DNA of 64,000 nt, from NCBI GenBank assembly GCA_046331625.1, contig JAXLQL010000002.1:186001-250000 (forward strand). Reading direction: 5' to 3'. Shown piece by piece: positions 17,528-25,864 of this stretch (its first letter is position 1; each line of letters begins with the position of its first letter). The notes under the pieces are model-generated. The model made no database searches. It saw nothing but the letters and a program-made list of their open reading frames with translations, and was not told where the DNA came from. The DNA comes from JAXLQL01 sp046331625. GTDB lineage: Bacteria > Acidobacteriota > Terriglobia > Bryobacterales > Bryobacteraceae. Position numbers and translations under genes: made by a program.

Positions 17528-19255
17528 CTAGTTCCCTCCTCTGGGAGCGGGCATGGCGGCAACGGCGATCCCGACTTCGCCACTCGCGTGTGTGCAGCGA
17601 ATCGGGAGCGTCGTACCGCCCAGAACGCTCGGAAGTTTGAAACTGATCTTGAACACACCAGCGCGTCCAGGGGCTTGGCCGAAGTAGCGGACGTCGAGGG
17701 GCTGTGCGGGCACGCCGGCGAGTTGGTCGATCTGGCAGGCGAGTCCGCCGAGGTTCGGGGGGTCTTCCGCAGCCGGAACGCCTGTGCGCAAGCCGGGTAC
17801 CTGGAATCCGATGGCGAAGGCGTCGAATTCCTCGCCAGGCTTGACGGGACTGTCGAATCTGACCGGTGTTCCGTCTTTGTGGCGCGCGCCGGGTTCTTCG
17901 AAGAGCGGATTGATCCAGAAGTCATGCATGGTGGCGGGACCTTCGAACGGGCTGTCGGGGTTTTCGACGAGCACGCGCACGAGAGGGCTGTCGGGCTTCG
18001 CCGACATGTCCCATGGGATTTGGTAAACGATCTCTTCTGGCGAGACCTTCAGCAACGGCATGAGGCGACCGGCGTACTCGACGCGGACGCCGCCGAGTTC
18101 GGTGGGCGCTGGAAACTGGGAAGGCGTGAAGGTGCAGGAGGCAAGCAGGCCGCCGAGAATGCGGTTTTCCGAGCCGGGGCGGCTGGGTCCGATGAGGCGC
18201 GACATCCATGGCGAGGCAGGAATGATTTCGCGCAGTTGGTCCGTTTCGGTTTCGATGCGGATGATGCGGTTGGAGGTAGTGACGCCGTAGGCGACGCGGC
18301 CGTCGCCGGAAAGCGTGAACTCGCGATAGCCTTCGGGGAGGTAGCCGAGCCACTGGGAGCCGGAGCCGTCGGTGTTGACGAGGACGAGCCATTGGCGGGG
18401 GAGGTCGGGGGATTCGCGGACGCCGATGAGCACGCGCTTGCCGTCGTCTTGGAGGACGGGTTGCATACCGAGGCTGTCGTTGGGGATAGCGAAGATGAGC
18501 GACCGTTTGGCGGTGACGGGTTCGAGGATGTAGAGGCCTCGCATCACGCCTTCTTCCGCTTGGGCAATGAGGGTGGTTCCGGTTCGGTTGGTGATGAGCA
18601 GCAGCCCGAGAAGCGCGGTTCCAATCGCGGTGCCTCGTTCTCCATTGCGTTGGAGGATAGGGAAGCCGGAGTCGCTATACACGACGGTCCCGTCGTCAGT
18701 CAGAGCTTGGCTCTTGTTAATCTCGAGAAAGCGGGAGGCTCTACCAACATAGGGCGCGGTTTCGCCGGTAAGGTCGATGAAGCTGGCTGACGCCTCGCCT
18801 CGCGGGAAGGGAATGCTTACGACAAATCGACCGTTCGCACTGATCTGGCCCAACCCGAACAAATTGGTAATCGAACTGCCGCGTTCGATCACCTGAGAGC
18901 TGTACAGGTCCGAACAGAAGTAGATGGAGGAACAGAGAGTTCCTTGGAGGGTCAATGCGAGCCGCGAGCCATCCCTGGCTGCGGAGACGCCCTCGACGCT
19001 ATGGGGCGGCAGTTGGCGGAACTGGAACGGGAGATTGACCTGTTCGACGGTCCGCGAGGGTTGGTAGACGAGTTGCGTGCCGTTCGCAAGAGACCATGAG
19101 AAGGCTTTCGAGTGGGGCGCCTGCCCGGAGCTTCTTTGGGTGAGAGCGGCAGCGAAATACAGCACCGAGCCCTCGGTGGTGGTCGCGGGCGAGAGGATTT
19201 GCGCGCGCGCAGTCAAAGCAAGCGAGGTTAGCGCGAATAACCATTCGAACTTCAT
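17528..19255 (-). CDS. Secreted propeller/TIGR03437 protein, full-length paralogue
   Basis: The start at 19255 opens a signal peptide (MKFEWLFALTSLALTARAQ); an in-frame ATG three codons earlier is also possible. The 575-residue product has a propeller-like body (about 25-390, with repeats such as LQDDGKRVLIGVRE) and a C-terminal TIGR03437 region (EEIVYQIPWDMSAKPDSPL) ending in a Cys-containing segment (LPIRCTHASGEVG). Function is unknown. It is the complete counterpart of the truncated gene at 3-1175 and belongs to the inverted duplication. A good promoter lies 33 bp upstream. Residue identity to the other copy is high in the middle and lower towards the ends. Confidence 0.8.
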   Translation of the reverse strand: MKFEWLFALTSLALTARAQILSPATTTEGSVLYFAAALTQRSSGQAPHSKAFSWSLANGTQLVYQPSRTVEQVNLPFQFRQLPPHSVEGVSAARDGSRLALTLQGTLCSSIYFCSDLYSSQVIERGSSITNLFGLGQISANGRFVVSIPFPRGEASASFIDLTGETAPYVGRASRFLEINKSQALTDDGTVVYSDSGFPILQRNGERGTAIGTALLGLLLITNRTGTTLIAQAEEGVMRGLYILEPVTAKRSLIFAIPNDSLGMQPVLQDDGKRVLIGVRESPDLPRQWLVLVNTDGSGSQWLGYLPEGYREFTLSGDGRVAYGVTTSNRIIRIETETDQLREIIPASPWMSRLIGPSRPGSENRILGGLLASCTFTPSQFPAPTELGGVRVEYAGRLMPLLKVSPEEIVYQIPWDMSAKPDSPLVRVLVENPDSPFEGPATMHDFWINPLFEEPGARHKDGTPVRFDSPVKPGEEFDAFAIGFQVPGLRTGVPAAEDPPNLGGLACQIDQLAGVPAQPLDVRYFGQAPGRAGVFKISFKLPSVLGGTTLPIRCTHASGEVGIAVAAMPAPRGGN

Positions 19256-19287
19256 CGCCGGCATCGCGTTTGTCGCTCTCTGCTTAC

Positions 19288-19316
19288 AGCCTAGATCCAA
19301 CCTGGAAGTCTGTCAA
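19288..19316 (-). promoter_or_regulatory. Sigma-70-type promoter TTGACA-N17-TAGGCT
   Basis: On the minus strand, TTGACA (19311-19316) and TAGGCT (19288-19293) are 17 bp apart, with the same GTTGGATC at the end of the spacer as in the promoter at 16751-16779. It lies 33 bp upstream of the start at 19255. Confidence 0.6.
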
Positions 19317-19398
19317 CGACATTCAACGGGACAGTTTCCCAAGAACTGGCGCGCAAATGTGTGTCGGGAGTATCCTGGGTTAGAGGAGCAAAGCGTTC

Positions 19399-19940
19399 GT
19401 GGCCACACAGGGCGTGCTCAGCCTTGACGAGTACTTCGATCTGCCAGAGAAGCCCGGCCATATCCACGAATTGGTTCGCGGACGACTCGTACAGACTCCC
19501 CTTCCGGAATTCCTGCACGGCAAGATCCAAACGCGAATCGGCTATGTGCTGACGACCCTGACCGAACCGTTTCCGGATCTCGAGGTTGCATCGAACACCG
19601 GATTTCTCCTGGACTCGGATACTGAACAAGGTCCGGATGTGCTGGTCATCAGTCGCGAGGCGCGCGAGAAGATGCAGGTGTATCTCTGAGAGGTGCTCCG
19701 GACTTGGCGGTGGAGGTCGTGTCGCCGAGCGAGAGCGCCGAAGACGTGGATGAAAAGGTAGACACCTACCTCGCGGCCGGCACGAAGACTGTGCTGGTGG
19801 TGTGGCCGAAGACGAGGCACGTGATGGTGCATCACCGCGATGGCATGGTGGTGAAAGCGGGACCGGGCCAGTACGTCGAGGCGCCCGAAGTGCTGCCGGG
19901 GATCCGGATGGCGGTGGACTCGCTGTTCCCGGCCCGGTGA
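19399..19940 (+). pseudogene. Uma2-family (DUF820) protein gene with a frameshift
   Basis: The first 96 codons (GTG start, MATQGVLSLDEYFDLPEK...GPDVLVISREAREK) run into TGA at about 19687. The rest of the family continues immediately in the -1 frame (RGAPDLAVEVVSPSESAEDV...). Restoring one base at TATCTC/TGAGAGG would give a continuous 180-residue Uma2 protein. The PD-(D/E)XK-type residues are present on both sides: D of GPDVLV, E of VEVVSPS and the K of VDEKVD. The UGA is not in the frame of the downstream part, so recoding as selenocysteine is excluded. It is either a decaying gene or a sequence error. Confidence 0.75.
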
Positions 19941-19959
19941 CGGCGAAGTCAGATCGCCA

Positions 19960-20568
19960 CTACCGAGGGGGCTCCTCTACCGGAGCCGCCTGTGCCAGGC
20001 GGCACGCTTCCAAGACTGAAGCTCGAACGCGCTGTTCATAGTCGCGGTATTCGTCGTCCATGACGGCGAGCGCGTGTGCGGACCACTCTTGCCGCACCTT
20101 ACCCGTTGGCATCCCGTCAATCTCGCCCGCAACTGCGCGGAAGACTCGTAAGGCGTCCCCCAGAGTTCCCTGCGTCTCGAGTGTGGCTGCGACGGATGCC
20201 GCTGCGGCGCTCCCAGCAAGGGGAGAGATCTGTTCCGCGAGAATTGCCCGAACCACACCGAGAAGGACCATTCGTGCTTTGCCGCTGTGGTCGCCGGAGT
20301 AAAAAGTGAACGCGTCCGATCGTGGGACTTCTTCCAGCCGTGGGGCTCGAACGTCGTTCACGCACGCGAGCTCGGCGGCGCCGTGGTCGATGTAGTTTCT
20401 GCGCGCTTCGTTCAGACTCTCGCGATTCGCGCCTCCGGCGAAGGAGGGATCTTCATTCTGGACGGGATCATCTTCCCAGAAGCACACCGCGCAGATTTCG
20501 AATGTTCCGAAGCCCGGCTCGGACAGCGTCAGGAAGCCGCAGCAGTGGCAAGGAAAAGTTCGTTTCAA
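19960..20568 (-). CDS. CPCC-type cysteine-rich protein with C-terminal helical domain
   Basis: The best start is TTG at 20568, preceded by GGGAGG with a 6-bp spacer; no ATG fits, and the upstream open frame runs into a dispersed repeat. The 202-residue product begins LKRTFPCHCCGFLTL, the signature of the CPCC domain (four clustered Cys, then EICAVCFWEDD), which probably binds a metal. An all-alpha region follows (about 90-200). The function of CPCC proteins is unknown. The gene is flanked downstream by the broken Uma2 gene (convergent) and upstream by a repeat element. Confidence 0.65.
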   Translation of the reverse strand: MKRTFPCHCCGFLTLSEPGFGTFEICAVCFWEDDPVQNEDPSFAGGANRESLNEARRNYIDHGAAELACVNDVRAPRLEEVPRSDAFTFYSGDHSGKARMVLLGVVRAILAEQISPLAGSAAAASVAATLETQGTLGDALRVFRAVAGEIDGMPTGKVRQEWSAHALAVMDDEYRDYEQRVRASVLEACRLAQAAPVEEPPR

Positions 20569-20588
20569 CGCGAGCCTCCCACGGCGGA

Positions 20589-20769
20589 GCGGGACTGAAG
20601 CGTGTACGGCGAGGCGCCGATCCAAGGGCCTGAAATTCGCTGCGCCGCTCGGACAGCGGGACTGGAAGTCCCTCTGCAGGCTGATAGCCTGCCCCACAAG
20701 CCGAATGCAGTGAGTAGCGCCGGCAGCGAGTTTCTGGAGAGTCCCGCGCTGGCTAAAGCCTGCCCCACA
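20589..20769 (-). repeat. REP-like double-palindrome element, longest copy
   Basis: On the minus strand this contains two successive units: TGTGGGGCAGGCTTTAGCC with GCGCGGGACTC, then TGTGGGGCAGGCTATCAGCC with GGGACTTCCAGTCCCGC. They are followed by the block TTTCAGGCCCTTGGATCGGC and CACGCTTCAGTCCCGC. The same order is found at 23835-23942, and the first two-unit arrangement recurs at 57847-57947. No gene lies inside. Confidence 0.75.
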
Positions 20770-20796
20770 TATCGCCATTGCGTCATCGCGGAATCC

Positions 20797-21414
20797 TTAT
20801 CTCCGGCTCACGCATGCATTCTCTCGCAGAAAGAATCGCAGCGGCCAATCCTTGCAGTGCGTGATCCCGATGCGCGCACTCACCGCGATCTCTTCCCCGC
20901 TGCTCGGCCACGCTCGCACGGTCAGCGACCCTCGTGTCACATCGCGACCATAATGCTCGCGCGTGATCCCCATCGCACGCGTCAACTTCCCCGGACCCGA
21001 AGACAGATCCTCCACTCGCCGCACCGCTCCCCGCGCCGTGCGCATCGCCTCGATCCCGGTAACCGGCTCGAGCGCGCGGATCAGCACGCACCCCGGCGAT
21101 CCAGCGGGCTCCGCCACCAGGTTCAAGCACTCGTACATTCCATAGATCAGGTACACGTACGCATGCCCCGGTTCGCCGAACAGCACGCGCGTTCGCCCGG
21201 TTTCTCCACGCCACGCATGCGCGGCGCGGTCCTCGCGGCCGAGGTACGCCTCCACTTCCACGATCCGCGCTGCGCGCTCCGCGTGTACCAGCAACTTTCC
21301 GAGCAGCCCGCGCGCTACGTCCACCGTGTCCCGCATGTAAAAACTTCGCGGCAGGATCGCGGCTTTGCGCACTTCGCCGGACCGGGCCGGATCGGGCCAT
21401 GGCACAATAGGCAT
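20797..21414 (-). CDS. DNA-3-methyladenine glycosylase (MPG/AAG family)
   Basis: The product (205 residues from ATG 21414) shows the family sequence throughout: LPRSFYMRDTVDVARGLLGK, the catalytic-Glu segment IVEVEAYLG, then AAHAWRGETGRTRVLF and YVYLIYGMYECLNLV. It excises alkylated or deaminated purines in base-excision repair and is cytosolic. A longer open frame upstream overlaps thpR antisense and is rejected. The start is 7 bp from the divergent thpR start, so the promoters overlap the opposite genes or the true start is slightly internal (a GTG precedes RKAAILPRSF). Confidence 0.88.
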   Translation of the reverse strand: MPIVPWPDPARSGEVRKAAILPRSFYMRDTVDVARGLLGKLLVHAERAARIVEVEAYLGREDRAAHAWRGETGRTRVLFGEPGHAYVYLIYGMYECLNLVAEPAGSPGCVLIRALEPVTGIEAMRTARGAVRRVEDLSSGPGKLTRAMGITREHYGRDVTRGSLTVRAWPSSGEEIAVSARIGITHCKDWPLRFFLRENACVSRR

Positions 21415-21421
21415 TCGGTCC

Positions 21422-21994
21422 ATGCGCTTGTTCACGGGCATCGATATTCCTGACGACCTCGCCGCGCCCATCGGCAAACTGGTGGCGCAGTGGAAGCCCC
21501 TCGCGGCCATCCGCTGGTCAAAGATCGAGAACCTGCACGTTACCACGAAATTCATCGGCGAGTGGCCGGAAGAGCGGCTCGACGAGATGAAGCAGAGCCT
21601 CGCCGCGATCGAACCACGCGAGCCCTTCCCCATCTCGTTCCGGGGGCTCGGCTGGTTTCCGAACCCGCATCGTCCGCGCCTGTTCTGGATCGCCGTGCAC
21701 GGCGGCGCCGCGCTCGCCGGGCTTGCGCGCGAAATCGAAGAGAGGCTCGCCACGATCGGCGTCGCCCAAGAGGACCGCGAATTTCGCCCGCACCTCACGC
21801 TCGCACGCGTGGAACCTCGCGGAGGCGGCCCCACGCCGGACCTCGGCGCTGTACGGCGCGCCATCGCGCAGCTCGATTCCGATGAGTTCGGATCGTTCAT
21901 CGCGCACGCTTTCCATCTTTATCTGAGCGAGCCCGGGTCGGGCGGATCGAAGTACACCAAGCTCGCTACCTTTCCGATGCGAGGCGCCGCATGA
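21422..21994 (+). CDS. thpR: RNA 2',3'-cyclic phosphodiesterase (2H family)
   Basis: The start ATG 21422 gives the family N-terminus MRLFTGIDIPDDL. The 190-residue enzyme has the two HxTx catalytic motifs of the 2H superfamily: HVTTKFIGEW near residue 39 and HLTLARVE near residue 125. It hydrolyses 2',3'-cyclic phosphate RNA ends to 2'-phosphates and may ligate tRNA halves in the reverse direction in vitro. It overlaps the next small membrane-protein gene by 4 bp (ATGA), so the two are translationally coupled. Confidence 0.9.
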   Translation: MRLFTGIDIPDDLAAPIGKLVAQWKPLAAIRWSKIENLHVTTKFIGEWPEERLDEMKQSLAAIEPREPFPISFRGLGWFPNPHRPRLFWIAVHGGAALAGLAREIEERLATIGVAQEDREFRPHLTLARVEPRGGGPTPDLGAVRRAIAQLDSDEFGSFIAHAFHLYLSEPGSGGSKYTKLATFPMRGAA

Positions 21995-22284
21995 CTGTCT
22001 CCGCCGATTGGATCGCTTATGCACGCCGCTTCGGATTCGCGGCGGTGTGGCTCATCGCTTTGTCGATTCTCGCGCCCGCACTCGGCCTGGGGTTGCTGGT
22101 TCTCATCGTGGCCTCAGCGCTCCTCTCGCGAAGCTTCGTGCTCGGCATCGGACTCGCCGCTACGGCTGCTCCGTTCGGACTCTGGCTGCTGGAACATCCC
22201 GGCGCGGTCGCGCTCGCCGCTTGCGCCGCGATCAGTTGGGCGCTAGTGTGGTTTCATCGCCAAGAGATTCGCCGCAGTCTTTAG
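21991..22284 (+). CDS. Small membrane protein of unknown function
   Basis: This 97-residue protein has three or four hydrophobic segments (about 12-30, 32-50, 52-68 and 70-86) and a basic tail FHRQEIRRSL. The tail loosely resembles the C-terminus of the acyltransferase PlsY (HRxNIRRL), but the length is about half of PlsY and the catalytic motifs are absent, so I do not assign it. Its ATG overlaps the thpR stop by 4 bp, indicating co-translation. Confidence 0.55.
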   Translation: MTVSADWIAYARRFGFAAVWLIALSILAPALGLGLLVLIVASALLSRSFVLGIGLAATAAPFGLWLLEHPGAVALAACAAISWALVWFHRQEIRRSL

Positions 22285-22353
22285 CCCAGAACTGGCTCCG
22301 CCGCGAGCGTCACGAATCCAAGCGTCATCAATCTCGAGATCAGGAGACCGCCC

Positions 22354-23820
22354 ATGCCCATCAACTTCATTCCGAACGACCCGAAAGCCGGCGCAGCCGC
22401 GCCTGCCATTCGCGTGAAATCGAGCCGCCCGAATCGCCCCGCCTCGCGATCGGGGTTCACGTTTACGAACACCGCACCCGATGGCGCCTTTGCTCCCGGC
22501 ACGCCGCAGTTCCTCTTCTGGCAGTGCCGCGAGGCTGCAATCGCCGCCTTGGGTGCGTGGGAAACTTCGGCGGGAAATCACACCCGCTGGCAGGGCAACC
22601 GCAAGAAACTCCCGCTCCGCCAGGATGCCGGAGTGGACCTCAACGCCTTCTACAATCGCCAAACCTTTTCGTTCTTTCACGACACGGTCGGCGGTCAGAC
22701 ATTCTTCTCCGGTGCAAGCACGGATGTGGTGGCGCACGAGGTCGGGCACGGATTGCTCGATTCGGTGCGGCCCGACTTCTTCAGCGTGAACTTCCTAGAA
22801 GTGGGTGCATTCCACGAAGCGTTCGGTGATTGCATGGCACTGCTGACCGCGTTGAGCGATTCGGAGACGCAGCAGAAGTTGCTGGCCGCTGCTCCTGGTC
22901 TGCGCAAGCGGAACTTTGTCGAAAGCACGGCGGAGGATCTCTCCTTCGCGATCGGTTTGGCAATCCCTGGGCACAATGCCGCCGAACCGCGTCACGCGTT
23001 CAACAAGTTCCAGTATCAGCTCCCGAACACGCTGCCTTCGAATGGCGGCCCGGGTGCGCTCATCAACGAGGAACACAGCTTCGGGATGTTGTTCACGGGC
23101 TGCTTCTGGGAACTGCTCGCGAATTTGTTCGCGGCCGCTCCGTCGCAGACAGAGGTGACGCTCGCCTCGTCCGCGGCGTTGGCGGGCAAGATTCTCATCG
23201 CAGGCGCGCGCCAGGCGCTGATCACGCCGCGCTTTCTGCAATCGGTGGGCCGCGCGATGGTGCTCGCGGACCAGTCGCTCAACGGCGGCGCCAATCGCAC
23301 GCACATCAGCAACGCATTCCAGGCTCACAACATTCTGCTGGGAAGCAACGCGTTGGTGGCGCCTTCGGCTTCGCTCGCGGGTGGAGCTCCGAAGGGCGCG
23401 GCCGTTTCCACGGCGACCAAGAAGGACCTCGCTTCGCGCATGGGTGCGACCCGAGGCGCGAAGCTGGCCACCACCGCTGCTGGAGCGATGGTGGACGTGG
23501 CGCATGCGCGCGAGATCTCGCTCACCGGACTCGACAAGAGCCTGAAGGGCGTGGTGTGCCTGGGGCACGACGTTGCGCGCGTGGGCGAATCCGGCGGACG
23601 CGCCGCGGTGATGGGCGCGATGCCGCATCGTGACGAGACGGACCTCGAGGTCCGCGCGTATGTGCAGACGCTGCTCGAACATGATCGCATCGAGATGGAA
23701 GCGCCGAAGTCCGCGGTGAGGTCGCGCGCGGTGGCTGCGAAGGCGAAGCCGAAGTCGCATGCGATCAAGGCGGTGCGTGGGAAGAAGATGTTGGTGCGGG
23801 TGTGCTATCAGTGCGGCTGA
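22354..23820 (+). CDS. M4-like zinc metalloprotease (gluzincin)
   Basis: This 488-residue protein carries the zinc motif VVAHEVGHGL (His128, Glu129, His132) and a downstream HEAFGD whose Glu155 fits the third ligand of thermolysin-type enzymes. No signal peptide is apparent (MPINFIPNDPKAGAAAP), unlike classical secreted M4 proteases, so export, if any, is non-classical. The region after about residue 350 is Ala-rich and ends with a basic segment and VRVCYQCG. AGGAGA precedes the ATG. It probably degrades proteins; the substrate is unknown. Confidence 0.75.
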   Translation: MPINFIPNDPKAGAAAPAIRVKSSRPNRPASRSGFTFTNTAPDGAFAPGTPQFLFWQCREAAIAALGAWETSAGNHTRWQGNRKKLPLRQDAGVDLNAFYNRQTFSFFHDTVGGQTFFSGASTDVVAHEVGHGLLDSVRPDFFSVNFLEVGAFHEAFGDCMALLTALSDSETQQKLLAAAPGLRKRNFVESTAEDLSFAIGLAIPGHNAAEPRHAFNKFQYQLPNTLPSNGGPGALINEEHSFGMLFTGCFWELLANLFAAAPSQTEVTLASSAALAGKILIAGARQALITPRFLQSVGRAMVLADQSLNGGANRTHISNAFQAHNILLGSNALVAPSASLAGGAPKGAAVSTATKKDLASRMGATRGAKLATTAAGAMVDVAHAREISLTGLDKSLKGVVCLGHDVARVGESGGRAAVMGAMPHRDETDLEVRAYVQTLLEHDRIEMEAPKSAVRSRAVAAKAKPKSHAIKAVRGKKMLVRVCYQCG

Positions 23821-23834
23821 TGTTGTGACCGGGG

Positions 23835-23942
23835 GCGGGACTGAAGCGTGTACGCGGGGCGCCGATCCAAGGGCCTGAAACTCGCTGCGCTACCCGGATA
23901 GCGGGACTGAACGTCCCGCCGCAGGCTGAAGCCTGCCCCACA
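23835..23942 (-). repeat. REP-like double-palindrome element
   Basis: Read on the minus strand: TGTGGGGCAGGCTTCAGCC, GCGGGACGTTCAGTCCCGC, then TTTCAGGCCCTTGGATCGGC and CACGCTTCAGTCCCGCC. This is the closest relative of the 20589-20769 copy. It lies just after the protease gene and could form consecutive hairpins in the transcript. The rest of the 23821-24088 gap shows nothing else. Confidence 0.75.
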
Positions 23943-24088
23943 ATCTGAACTATGGGATTTGCGGCGGAAAGTGGTTTATTAAGACCCGCCCTACACGCCT
24001 TAGAACCCAAGTACGCCTTTCTCAGGGAGGCGGTTCCATACTGCGCGGTTCTGGGCGGCGCGGGCATCGGGCCGCTACCGTTGCGAGT

Positions 24089-25822
24089 GTGGTGAAGTTT
24101 GCCGCCGCGCTGGTGCTCTGGGTAGCAGCGTCCGCGTTGGCGTTCCCGGTGCCCACGGAGGTCGACTCGCCGCGCGCGCAGAGGGAGCCAGAGCAATCGT
24201 GCGAGCCGCGCGATGCCGTGCTGGTGGGAGCGTATCCGCTGCTGACCGGGCTCAGCGCCGATGGTTCGGCTTCGGTCCACGTGGAGTGGCTGGCGAGCGC
24301 AGCAGCCACCGCTGAGGAGCCGCAGCCGCAGGAAGGGATGCCCGTGAGTCTGGCGGGCCTCGCATTCGCCGCGCCCGTGCTCGGGGTGCTGATGGCGGTC
24401 CGGCGCAAAGGGCTGGCAGTGCTCGTGCTGCTGCTTTCGCCGGCAGCTTGCCGAAATGCCGGTGGCTTGGCGGAAGCGGTGGCGCTCGGGAACTCTTGCC
24501 TGCGCTCCTACCTGATGGATCCACGCAGGCCGCAGCATCTCCATGACCGGATCCGAGACATTGCCGGCGAGCTCGTGGCGCGCAATGCGAACTCGGCGGA
24601 TGGGCTGCGGCTGCAAGGGCACTTGGCTCGGTTGGACGGGAAGCCCGCCGAAGCAGTGGAGCTGTTGCGGAAGGCCGATGCCTTGCGGCCGTTCGATCCG
24701 GCCGTGAGCGCTGTGCTGATGCAGAGCTTGCTCGAGCACGGCCAGATAGCCGATGCCGAGGCGTACGCGAGCGGCGCTATCGCTGCACAGAAGGATACGG
24801 CCGCTCTCTACGATGTCTTCTACCTGCATCGGATCTCGAAGGGCGACATCGCTGGCGCCGAGGAAGTGGTGCGGGCGAAGGTGGCGAACCTTCCGAAGGT
24901 CGCGAGCGGTCCGCTGCAGAAGGCGCGCCATTTGCAGGCCGCGGCACGCGTGGCCTCGGATGCGAAGGAACTCGAACTCGGCTGGGCCGCGTTCGGCGAG
25001 AAGAGATACCGGGATGCTGAGCGCATCTTCCGCCGCCTGCACACACCAGGTGCGACAGACTTGACGGCGCTCGAAGGTCTGATCGAGAGCCTTTTTGCGC
25101 GGAACCAGTTTCGGAGCGCGCTGGCGCTGCTCGAAGAGGAGGCGCAGCGGTCGTCCGGGGCGCGAGGGATCCGGATGTTGCTCGCGGCGGCGGAGGTGCG
25201 CGCGGGTCAGTACGAGTCCGCACTCGCCGAATATCGCCGCCTCGCGGAGGAGCACGCGGACGACGCCGAGATTCAGCGGCGTTTGGGCCGCGTGTATCAA
25301 CTCACCGGCGATCCGGTTGCGGCTGCATCGAACGCACGCAAGGCAGTGGAGCTGAAGCCGGACGATGCGGCCGCACTCGCTTTCCTCGCGCAGGTGCTTG
25401 CTTCGGCTGGCCACGCGAACGAAGCAGTGGATGCGTATCGGCGGAGCATCCGCCTGCGTCCCAGCAATCCCGAAGCGTTGAACAACCTCGCCTATCTTTT
25501 GGCAGATACCGGAGGCGACCTCAACGAGGCGCAGAACCTGGCGGAGAAGGCGCTGCGGATTTCTCCGGACAGTGCGGCGGCAGCCGACACCTTGGGCTTC
25601 GTGTATCTGCAAAAGGGAATGACAGACCGCGCGCTCGCGGTCTTCGCGGACTTGGTTGCGAAGTTCCCGGATCAGGCGAGGTTCCACTATCGCCATGCGA
25701 TGGCGCTGCTAGCCAAGGGCGACCGCACCGCGGCGCAGAAGGAACTGCTGAGAGCGTTGTCAGCCAATCCGGAGAAGCCCGATGAGCCGCGCATTCGCAG
25801 GCTGCTCGACCGTACCAGTTGA
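24089..25822 (+). CDS. Tetratricopeptide-repeat protein, probably exported or lipid-anchored
   Basis: The reading frame gives 577 residues from GTG 24089, with an export signal at 1-19. A second in-frame start, ATG 24392, begins a textbook lipoprotein signal (MAVRRKGLAVLVLLL then SPAAC), so the mature protein may be a 476-residue lipoprotein with Cys at the processed N-terminus. From about residue 165 onward there are at least nine TPR units (AVELLRKADALRPFD, AVDAYRRSIRLRPSNPEALNNLAYLLA, ALAVFADLVAKFPD). TPRs mediate protein-protein contacts, often in envelope assembly or secretion. The following ThuA gene starts 42 bp later. Confidence 0.75.
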   Translation: MVKFAAALVLWVAASALAFPVPTEVDSPRAQREPEQSCEPRDAVLVGAYPLLTGLSADGSASVHVEWLASAAATAEEPQPQEGMPVSLAGLAFAAPVLGVLMAVRRKGLAVLVLLLSPAACRNAGGLAEAVALGNSCLRSYLMDPRRPQHLHDRIRDIAGELVARNANSADGLRLQGHLARLDGKPAEAVELLRKADALRPFDPAVSAVLMQSLLEHGQIADAEAYASGAIAAQKDTAALYDVFYLHRISKGDIAGAEEVVRAKVANLPKVASGPLQKARHLQAAARVASDAKELELGWAAFGEKRYRDAERIFRRLHTPGATDLTALEGLIESLFARNQFRSALALLEEEAQRSSGARGIRMLLAAAEVRAGQYESALAEYRRLAEEHADDAEIQRRLGRVYQLTGDPVAAASNARKAVELKPDDAAALAFLAQVLASAGHANEAVDAYRRSIRLRPSNPEALNNLAYLLADTGGDLNEAQNLAEKALRISPDSAAAADTLGFVYLQKGMTDRALAVFADLVAKFPDQARFHYRHAMALLAKGDRTAAQKELLRALSANPEKPDEPRIRRLLDRTS

Positions 25823-25864
25823 GACGCTGGTGGCCTTTGCGCGCGGTGGTCCGGGCGTGCGAAG

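Noticed and set aside
19687..19692. TGA in the broken Uma2 gene as a possible selenocysteine codon
   Set aside because: The downstream family sequence is in another frame, so reading through the TGA does not restore the protein.
21991..22284. Small membrane protein as PlsY
   Set aside because: Only the basic tail resembles PlsY; length and catalytic motifs do not fit.
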